64,000 bases of DNA from contig NZ_LZRD01000030.1 in the NCBI RefSeq assembly GCF_001687325.1, forward strand, positions 4,974-68,973, given 5' to 3'. Positions 15,849 to 23,729 of the stretch are shown here, one piece after another; positions within the stretch are counted from its first letter, which is position 1; every line of letters begins with the position of its first letter. The notes under the pieces are model-generated. The model was given only the letters and a program-made list of their open reading frames with translations. It was not told where the DNA came from and searched no databases. A program made the position numbers and the translations under genes. This stretch comes from Streptomyces sp. PTY087I2. GTDB lineage: Bacteria > Actinomycetota > Actinomycetes > Streptomycetales > Streptomycetaceae.

Positions 15849-16721
15849 ATGGACGCTCTGCGGAACCCGGTGGGCGGGCATGTCCCGGTGGCGGGCGGCC
15901 TCGCGAAGGTCGGCCTGGAGTACGCACGCGAGCTGGCGGCGGAGACCGTGCAGGTCTTCGTGGCGAACCCGCGCGGCTGGGCGACGCCCGCCGGGAACCC
16001 GGCGCAGGACGAGCTGTTCCGCGCCGAGTGCGCGGCGGCCTCGATCCCGGCGTACGTGCACGCCCCGTATCTGATCAACTTCGGCTCGCACACCGAGGCG
16101 ACGGTGGAGAAGTCCGTGGAGTCCCTGCGCCACTCGCTGCGGCGGGCCCGGGAGATCGGCGCGCTGGGCGTGGTGGTGCACACCGGTTCGGCGACCGGCG
16201 GGCGGCCGCGCGCCGAGGCGCTGGCCCAGGTGCGGGAGCACATGCGGCCGCTGCTGGACGAGCTGACCCATGACGACGATCCGGATCTGCTGCTGGAGTC
16301 GACGGCCGGCCAGGGCTTCTCGCTCTGCTCGCGGACCTGGGACTTCGGGCCGTACTTCGAAGCGCTGGACTCCCACCCGAAGCTGGGCATCTGTCTGGAC
16401 ACCTGCCACATCTACGCCGCCGGGCACGACCTGACCGGTCCGGCGGGGATGCGGCAGACGCTGGACCTGCTGGTGGAGACGGTCGGCGAGGGGCGGCTGA
16501 AGCTGATTCACGCCAATGACTCCAAGGACGTCGTGGGCGCCCACAAGGACCGGCACGAGAACATCGGCGCCGGTCATATCGGGGCGGAGCCGTTCGCCGA
16601 GCTGTTCGCCCATCCGGCGACCGAGGGCGTACCGCTGATCATCGAGACGCCCGGCGGCAAGGGAGGTCACGCGGCGGACGTGGCCCGGCTGAAGGAGCTG
16701 CGGGAGAGCCGCCGGACCTAG
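15849..16721 (+). CDS. nfo: deoxyribonuclease IV (AP endonuclease)
   Basis: A 290-residue endonuclease IV that cuts 5' to abasic sites in base-excision repair. The TIM barrel and zinc ligands are present: YVHAPYLINFGS, VVVHTGSATGG, LLLESTAGQG, LGICLDTCHIYAAGHDL, LKLIHANDSKDVVGAHKDRH, NIGAGHIGAEPF and PLIIETPGG. Length is typical. It starts 6 nt after the kinase gene on the same strand, so it is probably cotranscribed with it, although the functions differ. Confidence 0.92.
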   Translation: MDALRNPVGGHVPVAGGLAKVGLEYARELAAETVQVFVANPRGWATPAGNPAQDELFRAECAAASIPAYVHAPYLINFGSHTEATVEKSVESLRHSLRRAREIGALGVVVHTGSATGGRPRAEALAQVREHMRPLLDELTHDDDPDLLLESTAGQGFSLCSRTWDFGPYFEALDSHPKLGICLDTCHIYAAGHDLTGPAGMRQTLDLLVETVGEGRLKLIHANDSKDVVGAHKDRHENIGAGHIGAEPFAELFAHPATEGVPLIIETPGGKGGHAADVARLKELRESRRT

Positions 16722-16728
16722 CAGAGCT

Positions 16729-17361
16729 TTACAGCTCCGGGCCGTCCCCCGGCTCCTCCTGGTAGGAGTAGCGCTGCTCGGACCAGGGGTCGCCGATGTT
16801 GTGGTAGCCCCGCTCCTCCCAGAATCCGCGCCGGTCCGCCGTCATGTACTCGATGCCCCGGACCCATTTCGGGCCCTTCCAGGCGTACAGGTGCGGGACG
16901 ACGAGACGCAGCGGGAAGCCGTGCTCGGCGGTGAGGAGTTCGCCGTCCTTGTGGGTGGCGAAGAGGGTGCGCTCGGAGGCGAAGTCGGTCAGGCGCAGGT
17001 TCGAGGAGAAGCCGTACTCGGCCCAGACCATCACATGGGTGGCGTCGGGGGCGGGCGGCGCCAGGTCGAGGATCGCCCGGGCGGGGACCCCGCCCCATTC
17101 GGCGCCGAGCATGCTGAACTTCGTCACGCAGTGCAGATCGGCGACGACCGAGGAGAACGGCAGCACCGAGAAGTCCTGGTGGTTCCAGCAGCGCTTGTCG
17201 CCGTCGGCGGTGGCCCCGAAGACGCGGAACTCCCAGCGGTCGGGCTTGAACTTGGGAACGGGCCCGTAGTGGGTGACCGGCCATCCGCGCTGCAATCGCT
17301 GTCCTGGTGGAAGCTCCGACTGCTCTGTTCCGCGCTTCTCCCGGTTTTCCGGCTGACCCAT
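16729..17361 (-). CDS. sulfite-oxidase-like molybdopterin oxidoreductase
   Basis: A 210-residue protein of the YuiH/sulfite oxidase-like catalytic family. DLHCVTKFSMLGAEWGGV (about 78-95) contains the conserved molybdenum-ligating Cys followed by a cofactor-binding W. GFSSNLRL and GFPLRLVVPHLYAWKGPKWV are the typical downstream motifs. It lacks the heme and dimer domains of true sulfite oxidase. The electron partner and substrate are unknown. It is convergent with nfo and divergent from bfr; the start is followed by a hydrophilic leader MGQPENREKRG. Confidence 0.85.
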   Translation of the reverse strand: MGQPENREKRGTEQSELPPGQRLQRGWPVTHYGPVPKFKPDRWEFRVFGATADGDKRCWNHQDFSVLPFSSVVADLHCVTKFSMLGAEWGGVPARAILDLAPPAPDATHVMVWAEYGFSSNLRLTDFASERTLFATHKDGELLTAEHGFPLRLVVPHLYAWKGPKWVRGIEYMTADRRGFWEERGYHNIGDPWSEQRYSYQEEPGDGPEL

Positions 17362-17470
17362 GTCTCCATGGTGACAGACAGGCAGGGGTGGTCATGACCA
17401 GGGACGACCCTCATCGGGGCAACTCGTACTAAGCGTGCACTTACTGGACGGCCGCTGAGCACGGTGCGAG

Positions 17471-17492
17471 GATCTGGCCAACTTGCCAGATC
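17471..17492. promoter_or_regulatory. inverted repeat in bfr leader
   Basis: GATCTGGC-CAACTT-GCCAGATC is a perfect 8-bp inverted repeat 28-49 bases before the bfr start. It could be an operator or an mRNA hairpin. It does not match the DmdR/IdeR iron-box consensus. Confidence 0.5.
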
Positions 17493-17519
17493 GATCACCG
17501 GTTGGAAGGAGCCTTTGTC

Positions 17520-17999
17520 ATGCAGGGCGACCCCGAGGTCCTTGAGTTTCTCAATGAGCAGCTGACCGCCGAACTGACTGCGATCAACCAGTACTTCCTG
17601 CACGCGAAGATGCAGGACAATTTCGGGTGGACCAAGCTGGCCAAGTACACCCGGGCCGAGTCCTTCGACGAGATGAAGCACGCCGAGATCCTCACCGACC
17701 GGATCCTGTTCCTGGACGGACTGCCGAACTATCAGCGGCTGTTCCATGTCCGGGTGGGTCAGACGGTCACCGAGATGTTCCAGGCGGACCGCCAGGTCGA
17801 GGTGGAGGCGATCGACCGCCTCAAGCGCGGTATCGAAGTGATGCGCGGCAAGGGGGACATCACCTCCGCGAACATCTTCGAATCGATCCTGGAGGACGAG
17901 GAGCACCACATCGACTATCTCGACACCCAGCTGGAGCTGGTCGAGAAGCTGGGTGAGCCGCTCTACATCGCGCAGCTGATCGAGCAGCCGGAGAGCTAG
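17520..17999 (+). CDS. bfr: bacterioferritin
   Basis: A 159-residue heme-containing iron-storage ferritin. It begins MQGDPEVLEFLNEQLTAELT and shows the diiron ligands: E18 in LTAELTAINQY, E51 and H54 in FDEMKHAE, E94 in EVEAIDRL, and E127/H130 in LEDEEHHIDYL. The heme Met lies in the NYQRLFHVRVG to TVTEMFQ region. GGAAGGAG sits 8 nt before ATG 17520; the upstream TTG has no such site. Convergent to it is its ferredoxin partner gene bfd. Confidence 0.97.
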   Translation: MQGDPEVLEFLNEQLTAELTAINQYFLHAKMQDNFGWTKLAKYTRAESFDEMKHAEILTDRILFLDGLPNYQRLFHVRVGQTVTEMFQADRQVEVEAIDRLKRGIEVMRGKGDITSANIFESILEDEEHHIDYLDTQLELVEKLGEPLYIAQLIEQPES

Positions 18000-18023
18000 T
18001 CCGGACGGTCGGCGACGACGGTC

Positions 18024-18266
18024 TCAGGCGGCGTCGGAGAGGACCGGGCGGGCGACGGAGGCGACGACGGGCTCCTGCCGCTGGTCGAGCAGTTCGCGGC
18101 GCGGGCAGTCGCCCCGGCCCAGGAGTGCCTGGATGCGGCGCACACATCCTCCGCAGTCCGTCCCGGCCTTGCAGGCCGAGGCGATCTGCCGGGGTGTGCA
18201 GGCACCGGCGTCCGCATGCTTCTTGACCTGTGCTTCCGTGATGCCGAAGCAGGAGCAGACGTACAT
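18024..18266 (-). CDS. bfd: bacterioferritin-associated ferredoxin (2Fe-2S)
   Basis: An 80-residue protein whose first 55 residues are a BFD-like [2Fe-2S] domain: MYVCSCFGITEAQVKKH then ACTPRQIASACKAGTDCGGC, with the four-Cys pattern CxC...CxxC. It delivers electrons to bacterioferritin for iron release. ATG 18266 is chosen over an upstream GTG because GGGAGGTG lies 6 nt before it and would overlap that GTG. It is convergent with bfr and carries an iron box upstream. Confidence 0.9.
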   Translation of the reverse strand: MYVCSCFGITEAQVKKHADAGACTPRQIASACKAGTDCGGCVRRIQALLGRGDCPRRELLDQRQEPVVASVARPVLSDAA

Positions 18267-18318
18267 GCGGTTCACCTCCCTGCGGGTCGGTCGCTGGTGC
18301 CGTCCCGGTCTTCGTCGG

Positions 18319-18337
18319 TGAGGCTAACCTAACCTTA
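18319..18337 (-). promoter_or_regulatory. iron box (DmdR/IdeR-type operator)
   Basis: On the bfd strand this reads TAAGGTTAGGTTAGCCTCA. That is close to the actinobacterial iron-regulator consensus TTAGGTTAGGCTAACCTAA, and it lies about 53-71 nt upstream of bfd. It predicts iron-dependent repression by a DtxR-family protein. Confidence 0.75.
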
Positions 18338-18373
18338 CCCGCCCCCAGGGTGGCGCAAAAGTCCTGGGTACGA

Positions 18374-18410
18374 CTGTGGGGCACGGATCACATGGATCCG
18401 TGCCCCACAG
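18374..18410. terminator. intrinsic terminator after DAHP synthase
   Basis: CTGTGGGGCACGGATC, loop ACATG, GATCCGTGCCCCACAG: a perfect 16-bp stem 20 nt beyond the stop of the DAHP synthase gene. Confidence 0.9.
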
Positions 18411-18429
18411 GTGCGTCCGGCGAGGACTT

Positions 18430-19782
18430 CTACTGGTCGCGGTACATCTCGGCGACGAGGAAGGCCAGGTCGAGCGACTGGCTGCGGTTGAGCCGGGGGT
18501 CGCAGGCCGTCTCGTAGCGCTGGTGCAGATCGTCCACGAAGATCTCGTGGCCGCCGCCGACGCACTCGGTGACGTCGTCGCCGGTCAGCTCCACGTGGAT
18601 GCCGCCCGGGTGGGTGCCGAGGCCCTTGTGGACCTCGAAGAAGCCCTTGACCTCGTCCAGGACGTCGTCGAAGCGGCGCGTCTTGTGGCCGGAGGCGGCC
18701 TCGAAGGTGTTGCCGTGCATCGGGTCGGTCACCCAGGCGACGGTCGCGCCGGAGGCGGTGACCTTCTCGACCAGCTCGGGGAGCTTGTCGCGGACCTTGT
18801 CGGCGCCCATGCGGACGATGAAGGTCAGCCGGCCGGGCTCGCGCTCGGGGTCGAGGCGGTCGACGTAACCGAGGGCCTCGTCGACGGTGGTCGTCGGGCC
18901 GAGCTTGACGCCGATGGGGTTGCGGACCTTCGAGGCGAACTCGATGTGCGCGCCGTCCATCTGGCGGGTGCGCTCACCGATCCAGACCATGTGGCCGGAG
19001 GTGTCGTACAGCTGGCCGGTGCGCGAGTCGGTGCGGGTCAGCGCTGTCTCGTAGTCCATCAGCAGCGCCTCGTGCGAGGCGTAGAACTCGACCGCCTTGA
19101 ACTCGGCCGGGTCGGTGCCGCACGCCTTCATGAAGTTGAGGGCGTTGTCGATCTCGCGGGCCAGGGCCTCGTAGCGCTGGCCCGCGGGGGACGACTTCAC
19201 GAAGTCCTGGTTCCAGGCGTGGACCTGGCGCAGGTCGGCGTAACCGCCGGTGGTGAAGGCGCGCACCAGGTTCAGCGTGGAGGAGGACGCGTGGTACATC
19301 TGCTTCAGCCGCTGCGGGTCCGGGACCCGGGCCTCCTCGGTGAAGGCGAAGCCGTTCACCGAGTCGCCGCGGTAGGTCGGCAGGGTCACGCCGTCGCGGG
19401 TCTCGGTCGGCTTGGAGCGCGGCTTGGAGTACTGGCCCGCGATCCGGCCGACCTTGACGACCGGCACGGAGGCGGCGTAGGTCAGGACGGCGCTCATCTG
19501 GAGCAGCGTCTTCAGCTTGGCCCGGATGTGCTCGGCGGACACGGCGTCGAAGGCCTCGGCGCAGTCGCCGCCCTGGAGCAGGAACGCCTCGCCCTTGGCG
19601 ACGGCTCCCAGACGGGCGCGCAGCTGGTCGCACTCGCCCGCGAAGACGAGCGGCGGATACGACGCGAGGTCCGCGAGTACATCGCGCAGCGCCTCGGAGT
19701 CGGGGTACTCGGGCTGCTGCGCCGCGGGAAGGTCTCGCCAGGTGTTGCCACCGGCGACGGAGGTATTGGCGTTCACGGTCAC
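18430..19782 (-). CDS. class II DAHP synthase
   Basis: A 450-residue type II (plant/mycobacterial type) 3-deoxy-D-arabino-heptulosonate 7-phosphate synthase, first step of the shikimate pathway. Conserved motifs: PPLVFAGECDQLR, FLLQGGDCAEAF with the metal Cys, KVGRIAGQYSKPRSKPTE, PTYRGDSVNG, SSHEALL-type YASHEALLMDYE, SGHMVWIGERTRQ, NPIGVKLGP, VTDPMHGNT and CDPRLNRSQSLDLAFLVAEM. GTG 19782 (MTVNANTS) is the conserved start, with a TAATGT -10-like box 7 nt upstream suggesting a leaderless mRNA. It is divergent from the trp leader, so the two aromatic genes share an intergenic control region. Confidence 0.95.
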   Translation of the reverse strand: MTVNANTSVAGGNTWRDLPAAQQPEYPDSEALRDVLADLASYPPLVFAGECDQLRARLGAVAKGEAFLLQGGDCAEAFDAVSAEHIRAKLKTLLQMSAVLTYAASVPVVKVGRIAGQYSKPRSKPTETRDGVTLPTYRGDSVNGFAFTEEARVPDPQRLKQMYHASSSTLNLVRAFTTGGYADLRQVHAWNQDFVKSSPAGQRYEALAREIDNALNFMKACGTDPAEFKAVEFYASHEALLMDYETALTRTDSRTGQLYDTSGHMVWIGERTRQMDGAHIEFASKVRNPIGVKLGPTTTVDEALGYVDRLDPEREPGRLTFIVRMGADKVRDKLPELVEKVTASGATVAWVTDPMHGNTFEAASGHKTRRFDDVLDEVKGFFEVHKGLGTHPGGIHVELTGDDVTECVGGGHEIFVDDLHQRYETACDPRLNRSQSLDLAFLVAEMYRDQ

Positions 19783-19824
19783 GTGCACAACATTACGGGG
19801 TCCAGGAGGGCGTCCATTCGAACG

Positions 19825-19837
19825 CTCAATAGTTGAG
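19825..19837. promoter_or_regulatory. palindrome in aromatic divergent promoter
   Basis: CTCAA-TAG-TTGAG is a 5-bp inverted repeat between the class II DAHP synthase gene and the trp leader. It is a candidate operator shared by both promoters; no known regulator consensus was recognised. Confidence 0.35.
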
Positions 19838-19878
19838 ACACCCGCTTCGGTGCCCGGATCGTCCGCTAGGGTCGGTGT

Positions 19879-19947
19879 ATGTCGACGCAACAGATCCAGA
19901 TCTCGATCCAGAACTGGTGGTGGACCGCTCATCCGGCGGCCCGCTGA
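19879..19947 (+). CDS. trpL: trp operon leader peptide
   Basis: A 22-residue peptide MSTQQIQISIQNWWWTAHPAAR would be produced; three consecutive Trp codons are at 19915-19923. A TAGGGT -10-like box ends 6 nt before the ATG, so the mRNA may be leaderless. It precedes a terminator and the anthranilate synthase gene, as in known Streptomyces trp attenuators. The stop is TGA at 19945. Confidence 0.92.
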   Translation: MSTQQIQISIQNWWWTAHPAAR

Positions 19948-19998
19948 TTCATCGCGCTGACACTTCGCGAAGGCCGCCCGAGGGGCGGCCTTTTCCGT
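19935..19998 (+). terminator. trp attenuator
   Basis: The terminator is AAGGCCGCCC, loop GAG, GGGCGGCCTT then TT (19970-19994). GGCGGCC at 19935-19941, inside the leader codons Pro-Ala-Ala, can pair exactly with GGCCGCC at 19972-19978 to form an antiterminator. A ribosome stalled at the Trp codons leaves GGCGGCC free; one at the stop codon covers it and the terminator forms. This is a compact two-segment attenuator. Confidence 0.88.
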
Positions 19999-20039
19999 GT
20001 TCAGGAGCCGTTCCTCTCCCCCGGAAGGAAGCTGCTCCC

Positions 20040-21938
20040 ATGTCCCGGATGCCGTCCCGATCCGCCTCCGCCCTCATCCGCCGGCTGCTCGCGGAGGACG
20101 CCCCGCCGTTCGCGTTGCTGCGCCGCCGGACACCCGGCCGTGACCACGATCACGTCGAACTGCTGATCGGCGGGGTGCGGGAGGCGGACCGGCTGGCCGA
20201 TCTGCCGGTGGGCGCGTCGCCGGCGCTGGCGCTGGTGCCGTTCCGGCAGATCGCCGAGCGCGGGTTCGACGTCCGCGACGACGGCACCCCGCTGAGCGTG
20301 CTGGTCGCCGACGAGTGTCATGAGCTGGGGCTCGCGGAGGTGCTGGCGGCGCTGCCGGCGCATGACGTGACCGTGGCGGACCGCGGCTTCGATGTGCCGG
20401 ACGAGGCGTACGCGGACATCGTGCGGCGGGTGATCCGGGACGAGATCGGGCAGGGCGAGGGCGCGAACTTCGTGATCCGGCGGACGTTCCGGGGCGAGAT
20501 CCCCGGGTTCGGGCGGGCGGACGCGCTGGCGCTGTTCCGGCGGCTGCTGGCGGGCGAGCGGGGCGCGTACTGGACGTTCGTGGTGCACACCGGGGACAGG
20601 ACGCTGGTGGGAGCCAGTCCGGAGGTGCATGTGCGGATGTCGGGCGGGACGGTCGTGATGAACCCGATCAGCGGGACGTACCGCTACCCGGCCGAGGGGC
20701 CCACCGCGGAGAGCCTGCTGGCGTTCCTCGGGGACCGCAAGGAGAGCGAGGAGCTGTCCATGGTGGTCGACGAGGAGCTGAAGATGATGTGCACGGTGGG
20801 CGACATGGGCGGGGTGGTGGTCGGCCCCCGGCTCAAGGAGATGGCCCACCTCGCGCACACCGAGTACGAGCTGCGCGGGAAGTCCTCGCTGGATGTACGG
20901 GACGTGCTGCGCGAGACGATGTTCGCGGCGACCGTCACCGGCTCCCCCGTGCAGAACGCGTGCCGGGTGATCGAGCGGTACGAGTCCGGGGGCCGCGGCT
21001 ACTACGCGGGGGCGCTGGCCCTGCTGGGCCGGGACGCGAACGGGGCGCAGACCCTGGACTCGCCGATCCTGATCCGTACGGCCGACATCGCCCCCGACGG
21101 TTCGCTGAAGGTGCCGGTCGGGGCCACGCTCGTACGCCACTCGGATCCGGCGAGCGAGGTCGCCGAGACGCATGCCAAGGCGGCCGGGGTGCTGGCCGCC
21201 CTCGGGGTGCGGCCGGGCCGCCCGGCGGCGGAGGCGGACCGGCCGCGCCTGGCCTCCGACCCCCGGGTGCAGGCGGCGCTGGACGACCGGCGCGGCGGGC
21301 TCGCCCCGTTCTGGCTGCGGATGCAGGAGCGCGTCCGGGACCTGTCCGGCCACGCCCTGGTGGTGGACGGCGAGGACACGTTCACCGCGATGCTGGCCCA
21401 TCTGCTGCGGGCGTCCGGGCTTGACGTCTCGGTGCGCCGGTACGACGAGCCGGGGCTGCGCGAGGCGGTCCGGGCGCACGTCGGGCCCGTGGTGCTGGGC
21501 CCCGGCCCGGGCAACCCGGGCGATCTCACCGACCCGAAGATGCGGCTGCTGCGGGAGATCGCCGCCGAGCTGGTGCGGGACCACCGGCACGGGCTGCTGG
21601 GGGTCTGCCTCGGGCATGAGCTGATCGCGGCGGAGCTGGGCCTGGAGATCGTCCGCAAGGCGGTGCCGTACCAGGGGACGCAGACCAGGATCGAGCTGTT
21701 CGGGCGGCCGGAGACGGTCGGCTTCTACAACAGCTTCACCGCCCGGTGCGGCGGTCCGGCCGCCGCCGAGCTGGCCGCGCACGGCATCGAGGTGAGCCGC
21801 GACGAGGAGAGCGGCGAGCTGCACGCGCTGCGGGGGCCGGGGTTCGCCTCGGTGCAGTTCCACCCGGAGTCGGTGCTGACCGTGCGGGGCTCGGCGATCG
21901 TGACGGAGCTGCTGGCGGGGCTGCCCGTGCCGCGCTGA
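20040..21938 (+). CDS. anthranilate synthase, fused TrpE-TrpG (PhzE-like)
   Basis: A 632-residue fusion. Residues 1 to about 400 form the chorismate-binding domain (VGASPEVHVRMSGG, NPISGTYRYPAEGP, TVTGSPVQNACRVI, GGRGYYAGALALLG). About 430-630 is a class I glutamine amidotransferase with nucleophile in GVCLGHE and VQFHPES. The core reads VVDEELKMMCTVGDMGGVVV and LKEMAHLAHTEYELRG rather than canonical TrpE RNDL..V motifs, so it is closer to the PhzE type; fused trpE(G) of this kind are known in Streptomyces. The upstream trpL attenuator argues for a tryptophan role, not phenazine. GGAAGGAAG precedes ATG 20040. Confidence 0.9.
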   Translation: MSRMPSRSASALIRRLLAEDAPPFALLRRRTPGRDHDHVELLIGGVREADRLADLPVGASPALALVPFRQIAERGFDVRDDGTPLSVLVADECHELGLAEVLAALPAHDVTVADRGFDVPDEAYADIVRRVIRDEIGQGEGANFVIRRTFRGEIPGFGRADALALFRRLLAGERGAYWTFVVHTGDRTLVGASPEVHVRMSGGTVVMNPISGTYRYPAEGPTAESLLAFLGDRKESEELSMVVDEELKMMCTVGDMGGVVVGPRLKEMAHLAHTEYELRGKSSLDVRDVLRETMFAATVTGSPVQNACRVIERYESGGRGYYAGALALLGRDANGAQTLDSPILIRTADIAPDGSLKVPVGATLVRHSDPASEVAETHAKAAGVLAALGVRPGRPAAEADRPRLASDPRVQAALDDRRGGLAPFWLRMQERVRDLSGHALVVDGEDTFTAMLAHLLRASGLDVSVRRYDEPGLREAVRAHVGPVVLGPGPGNPGDLTDPKMRLLREIAAELVRDHRHGLLGVCLGHELIAAELGLEIVRKAVPYQGTQTRIELFGRPETVGFYNSFTARCGGPAAAELAAHGIEVSRDEESGELHALRGPGFASVQFHPESVLTVRGSAIVTELLAGLPVPR

Positions 21939-21941
21939 GCT

Positions 21942-22940
21942 TTATGCGTTCCTCGGCACGAGGACGTTCTCGCTGTGGCGGCGGGCCAGGTAATCGGTGA
22001 CGTTCTTGACGGTCGCGTCGATGATCTGGCCCACCGCGTCCTCGGTGTAGTACGCCTGGTGCGACGTGACGATGACGTTGGGGAACGTCACCAGCCGGGC
22101 CAGGGTGTCGTCGTCGATGCCCTCCAGGGACTTGTCGAGGAAGAACAGCCCGGCCTCCGCCTCGTACACGTCGAGTCCGACACCGAGGAAGCGGCCCGCG
22201 CGGAGTTCGGTGACCAGGGCGGCGGTGTCGATGAGGCCGCCGCGGCTGGAGTTGACGAGGATCGCGTCGTCCTTCATCGCCTTGAGGGCGCCCTCGTCGA
22301 TGATGTGCTGGGTGGCGGGCAGCAGCGGTACGTGCAGGCTGATCAGGTCGGCCTCGGCGAACAGCCGCTCCTTTTCCACGTACTCCATGCCCAGCTCGAC
22401 GCAGGCCGGGTTCTCCACGACGTCCCAGCCGAGCAGTTTCATGCCGAAGCCGTGGGCGATCCGGGTGAACGCCTCGCCGATCTTGCCGGTGCCGAGCACG
22501 CCGACGGTCCGGCCGCGCATGTCCCGGCCGAGCAGCCCGTCGAGGCGGAAGTCGAAGTCCCGGGTGCGGCTCGCGGCGCGGATGATGCGCCGGTTGACGG
22601 CCATGGCGAGGGTCCAGGCGAATTCGGCGACCGAGTACGGCGAGTAGGACGAGACCCGGGCGACGCGCAGGGCGAGGCGCTCGGCGACCTCCAGGTCGAT
22701 GTTGTTGAAGCCGGTGGAGCGCTGGGCGATCATCTGCGTGCCGCCCGCGGCGAGCGTCTGGAGCACCGGGGCGCTCAGGTCGGCGTTGACGCTCGTGGAG
22801 ATGATCTCGTGGCCGGCCGCGATGGGGGCGGTGTCCCGGTTGAGGAAGACGTCCAGGCAGCGGACCTCGTGCAGCCCCTCGAAGGCCTTCTCGATCAGGG
22901 GCTTCTCGTCGGACTGCACACCGAAGGCCAGAATTTCCAC
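21942..22940 (-). CDS. D-2-hydroxyacid dehydrogenase (D-lactate type)
   Basis: A 332-residue NAD-dependent D-lactate dehydrogenase-like enzyme. It opens MEILAFGVQSDEKPLIEKAF. The nucleotide site is in TVGVLGTGKIGEAFTRIAHG, the catalytic Arg in LVNSSRGGLID, the Glu in LDVYEAEAGLFF, and the His in VIVTSHQAYYTEDA. QRSTGFNNIDLEVAERLALR and SVAEFAWTLAMAVNRR are typical of the LdhA subgroup. It ends 3 nt from the convergent end of the anthranilate synthase gene with no visible terminator between, so transcription of the two may interfere. Confidence 0.88.
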   Translation of the reverse strand: MEILAFGVQSDEKPLIEKAFEGLHEVRCLDVFLNRDTAPIAAGHEIISTSVNADLSAPVLQTLAAGGTQMIAQRSTGFNNIDLEVAERLALRVARVSSYSPYSVAEFAWTLAMAVNRRIIRAASRTRDFDFRLDGLLGRDMRGRTVGVLGTGKIGEAFTRIAHGFGMKLLGWDVVENPACVELGMEYVEKERLFAEADLISLHVPLLPATQHIIDEGALKAMKDDAILVNSSRGGLIDTAALVTELRAGRFLGVGLDVYEAEAGLFFLDKSLEGIDDDTLARLVTFPNVIVTSHQAYYTEDAVGQIIDATVKNVTDYLARRHSENVLVPRNA

Positions 22941-23024
22941 GGGTTCTCCCGAGCTGGGTCCGGGGACGGAACAGGGCAGGGCCGGTCAGCCCGAATATAC
23001 GGCCGCGGCCCCGCCCCCGCCGGA

Positions 23025-23729
23025 TCAGACGTCGTCGAGGCCGCGCTCGATGGCGTACCGGACGAGCTCCACCCGGTTGTGCAGCTGGAGCTTGCCGAGG
23101 GTGTTCTGCACATGGTTCTGAACCGTGCGGTGCGAGATCACCAGCCGTTCGGCGATCTGCTTGTACGAGAGGCCCTTGGCGACCAACCGCAGCACCTCGG
23201 TCTCCCGGTCGGTGAGCTGCGGGGCCTTCGGCTCGTCCGACGCCACGGGGGCGGGGTCGGAGGCGAGCCGGCGGTACTCGCCGAGGACCAGGCCCGCCAG
23301 GCCCGGGGTGAAGACCGGGTCGCCGGCCGCGGTGGAGCGGACGGCGTCGGTCAGCTCCTGGGTGGAGGCGGACTTCAGGAGATAGCCGGTGGCCCCGGAC
23401 TTCACCGCCTCCAGGACGTCGGCGTGCTCGCCGCTCGCGGAGAGGACCAGGACCCGCAGGCCGGGGTGGGAGCCGACGAGCTCCTTGCAGACCTGGACGC
23501 CGGGCATGCCGGGGAGGTTCAGGTCGAGGACGAGGACGTCCGGGCTGACCGCCTTGGCCCGGCGCACTGCCTGCGGGCCGTCCCCGGCGGTCGCGACGAC
23601 GTCGAAGCCGGACTCGGTCAGGTCGCGGGCGACCGCGTCGCGCCACATGGGGTGGTCGTCGACGACCATGACCCTGATGGGCCGGTCCGCCGCCCCCTGC
23701 TCGTCCTGCGGTGTGTTCTGCGTGCTCAT
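23025..23729 (-). CDS. NarL/LuxR-family response regulator
   Basis: A 234-residue regulator. The receiver (about 18-135) has the acidic pair VVDDHPMW, the phosphoacceptor Asp in DVLVLDLNLPGMPG, and the Lys in GYLLKSAS. The C-terminal LuxR-type HTH contains LTDRETEVLRLVAKGLSYKQ and IAERLVISHRTVQNHV. ATG 23729 overlaps the kinase stop by 4 nt, so the pair is coupled. It is followed by the D-lactate dehydrogenase gene 84 nt downstream in the same orientation. Confidence 0.95.
   Translation of the reverse strand: MSTQNTPQDEQGAADRPIRVMVVDDHPMWRDAVARDLTESGFDVVATAGDGPQAVRRAKAVSPDVLVLDLNLPGMPGVQVCKELVGSHPGLRVLVLSASGEHADVLEAVKSGATGYLLKSASTQELTDAVRSTAAGDPVFTPGLAGLVLGEYRRLASDPAPVASDEPKAPQLTDRETEVLRLVAKGLSYKQIAERLVISHRTVQNHVQNTLGKLQLHNRVELVRYAIERGLDDV

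Noticed and set aside
13830..16670. 946-codon reverse frame opposite the kinase and nfo genes
   Set aside because: Composition is typical of an antisense frame in high-GC DNA; the forward strand encodes intact kinase and endonuclease IV motifs.
20040..21938. Phenazine biosynthesis locus
   Set aside because: Only the PhzE-like synthase is present, with a trp attenuator and no other phz genes.
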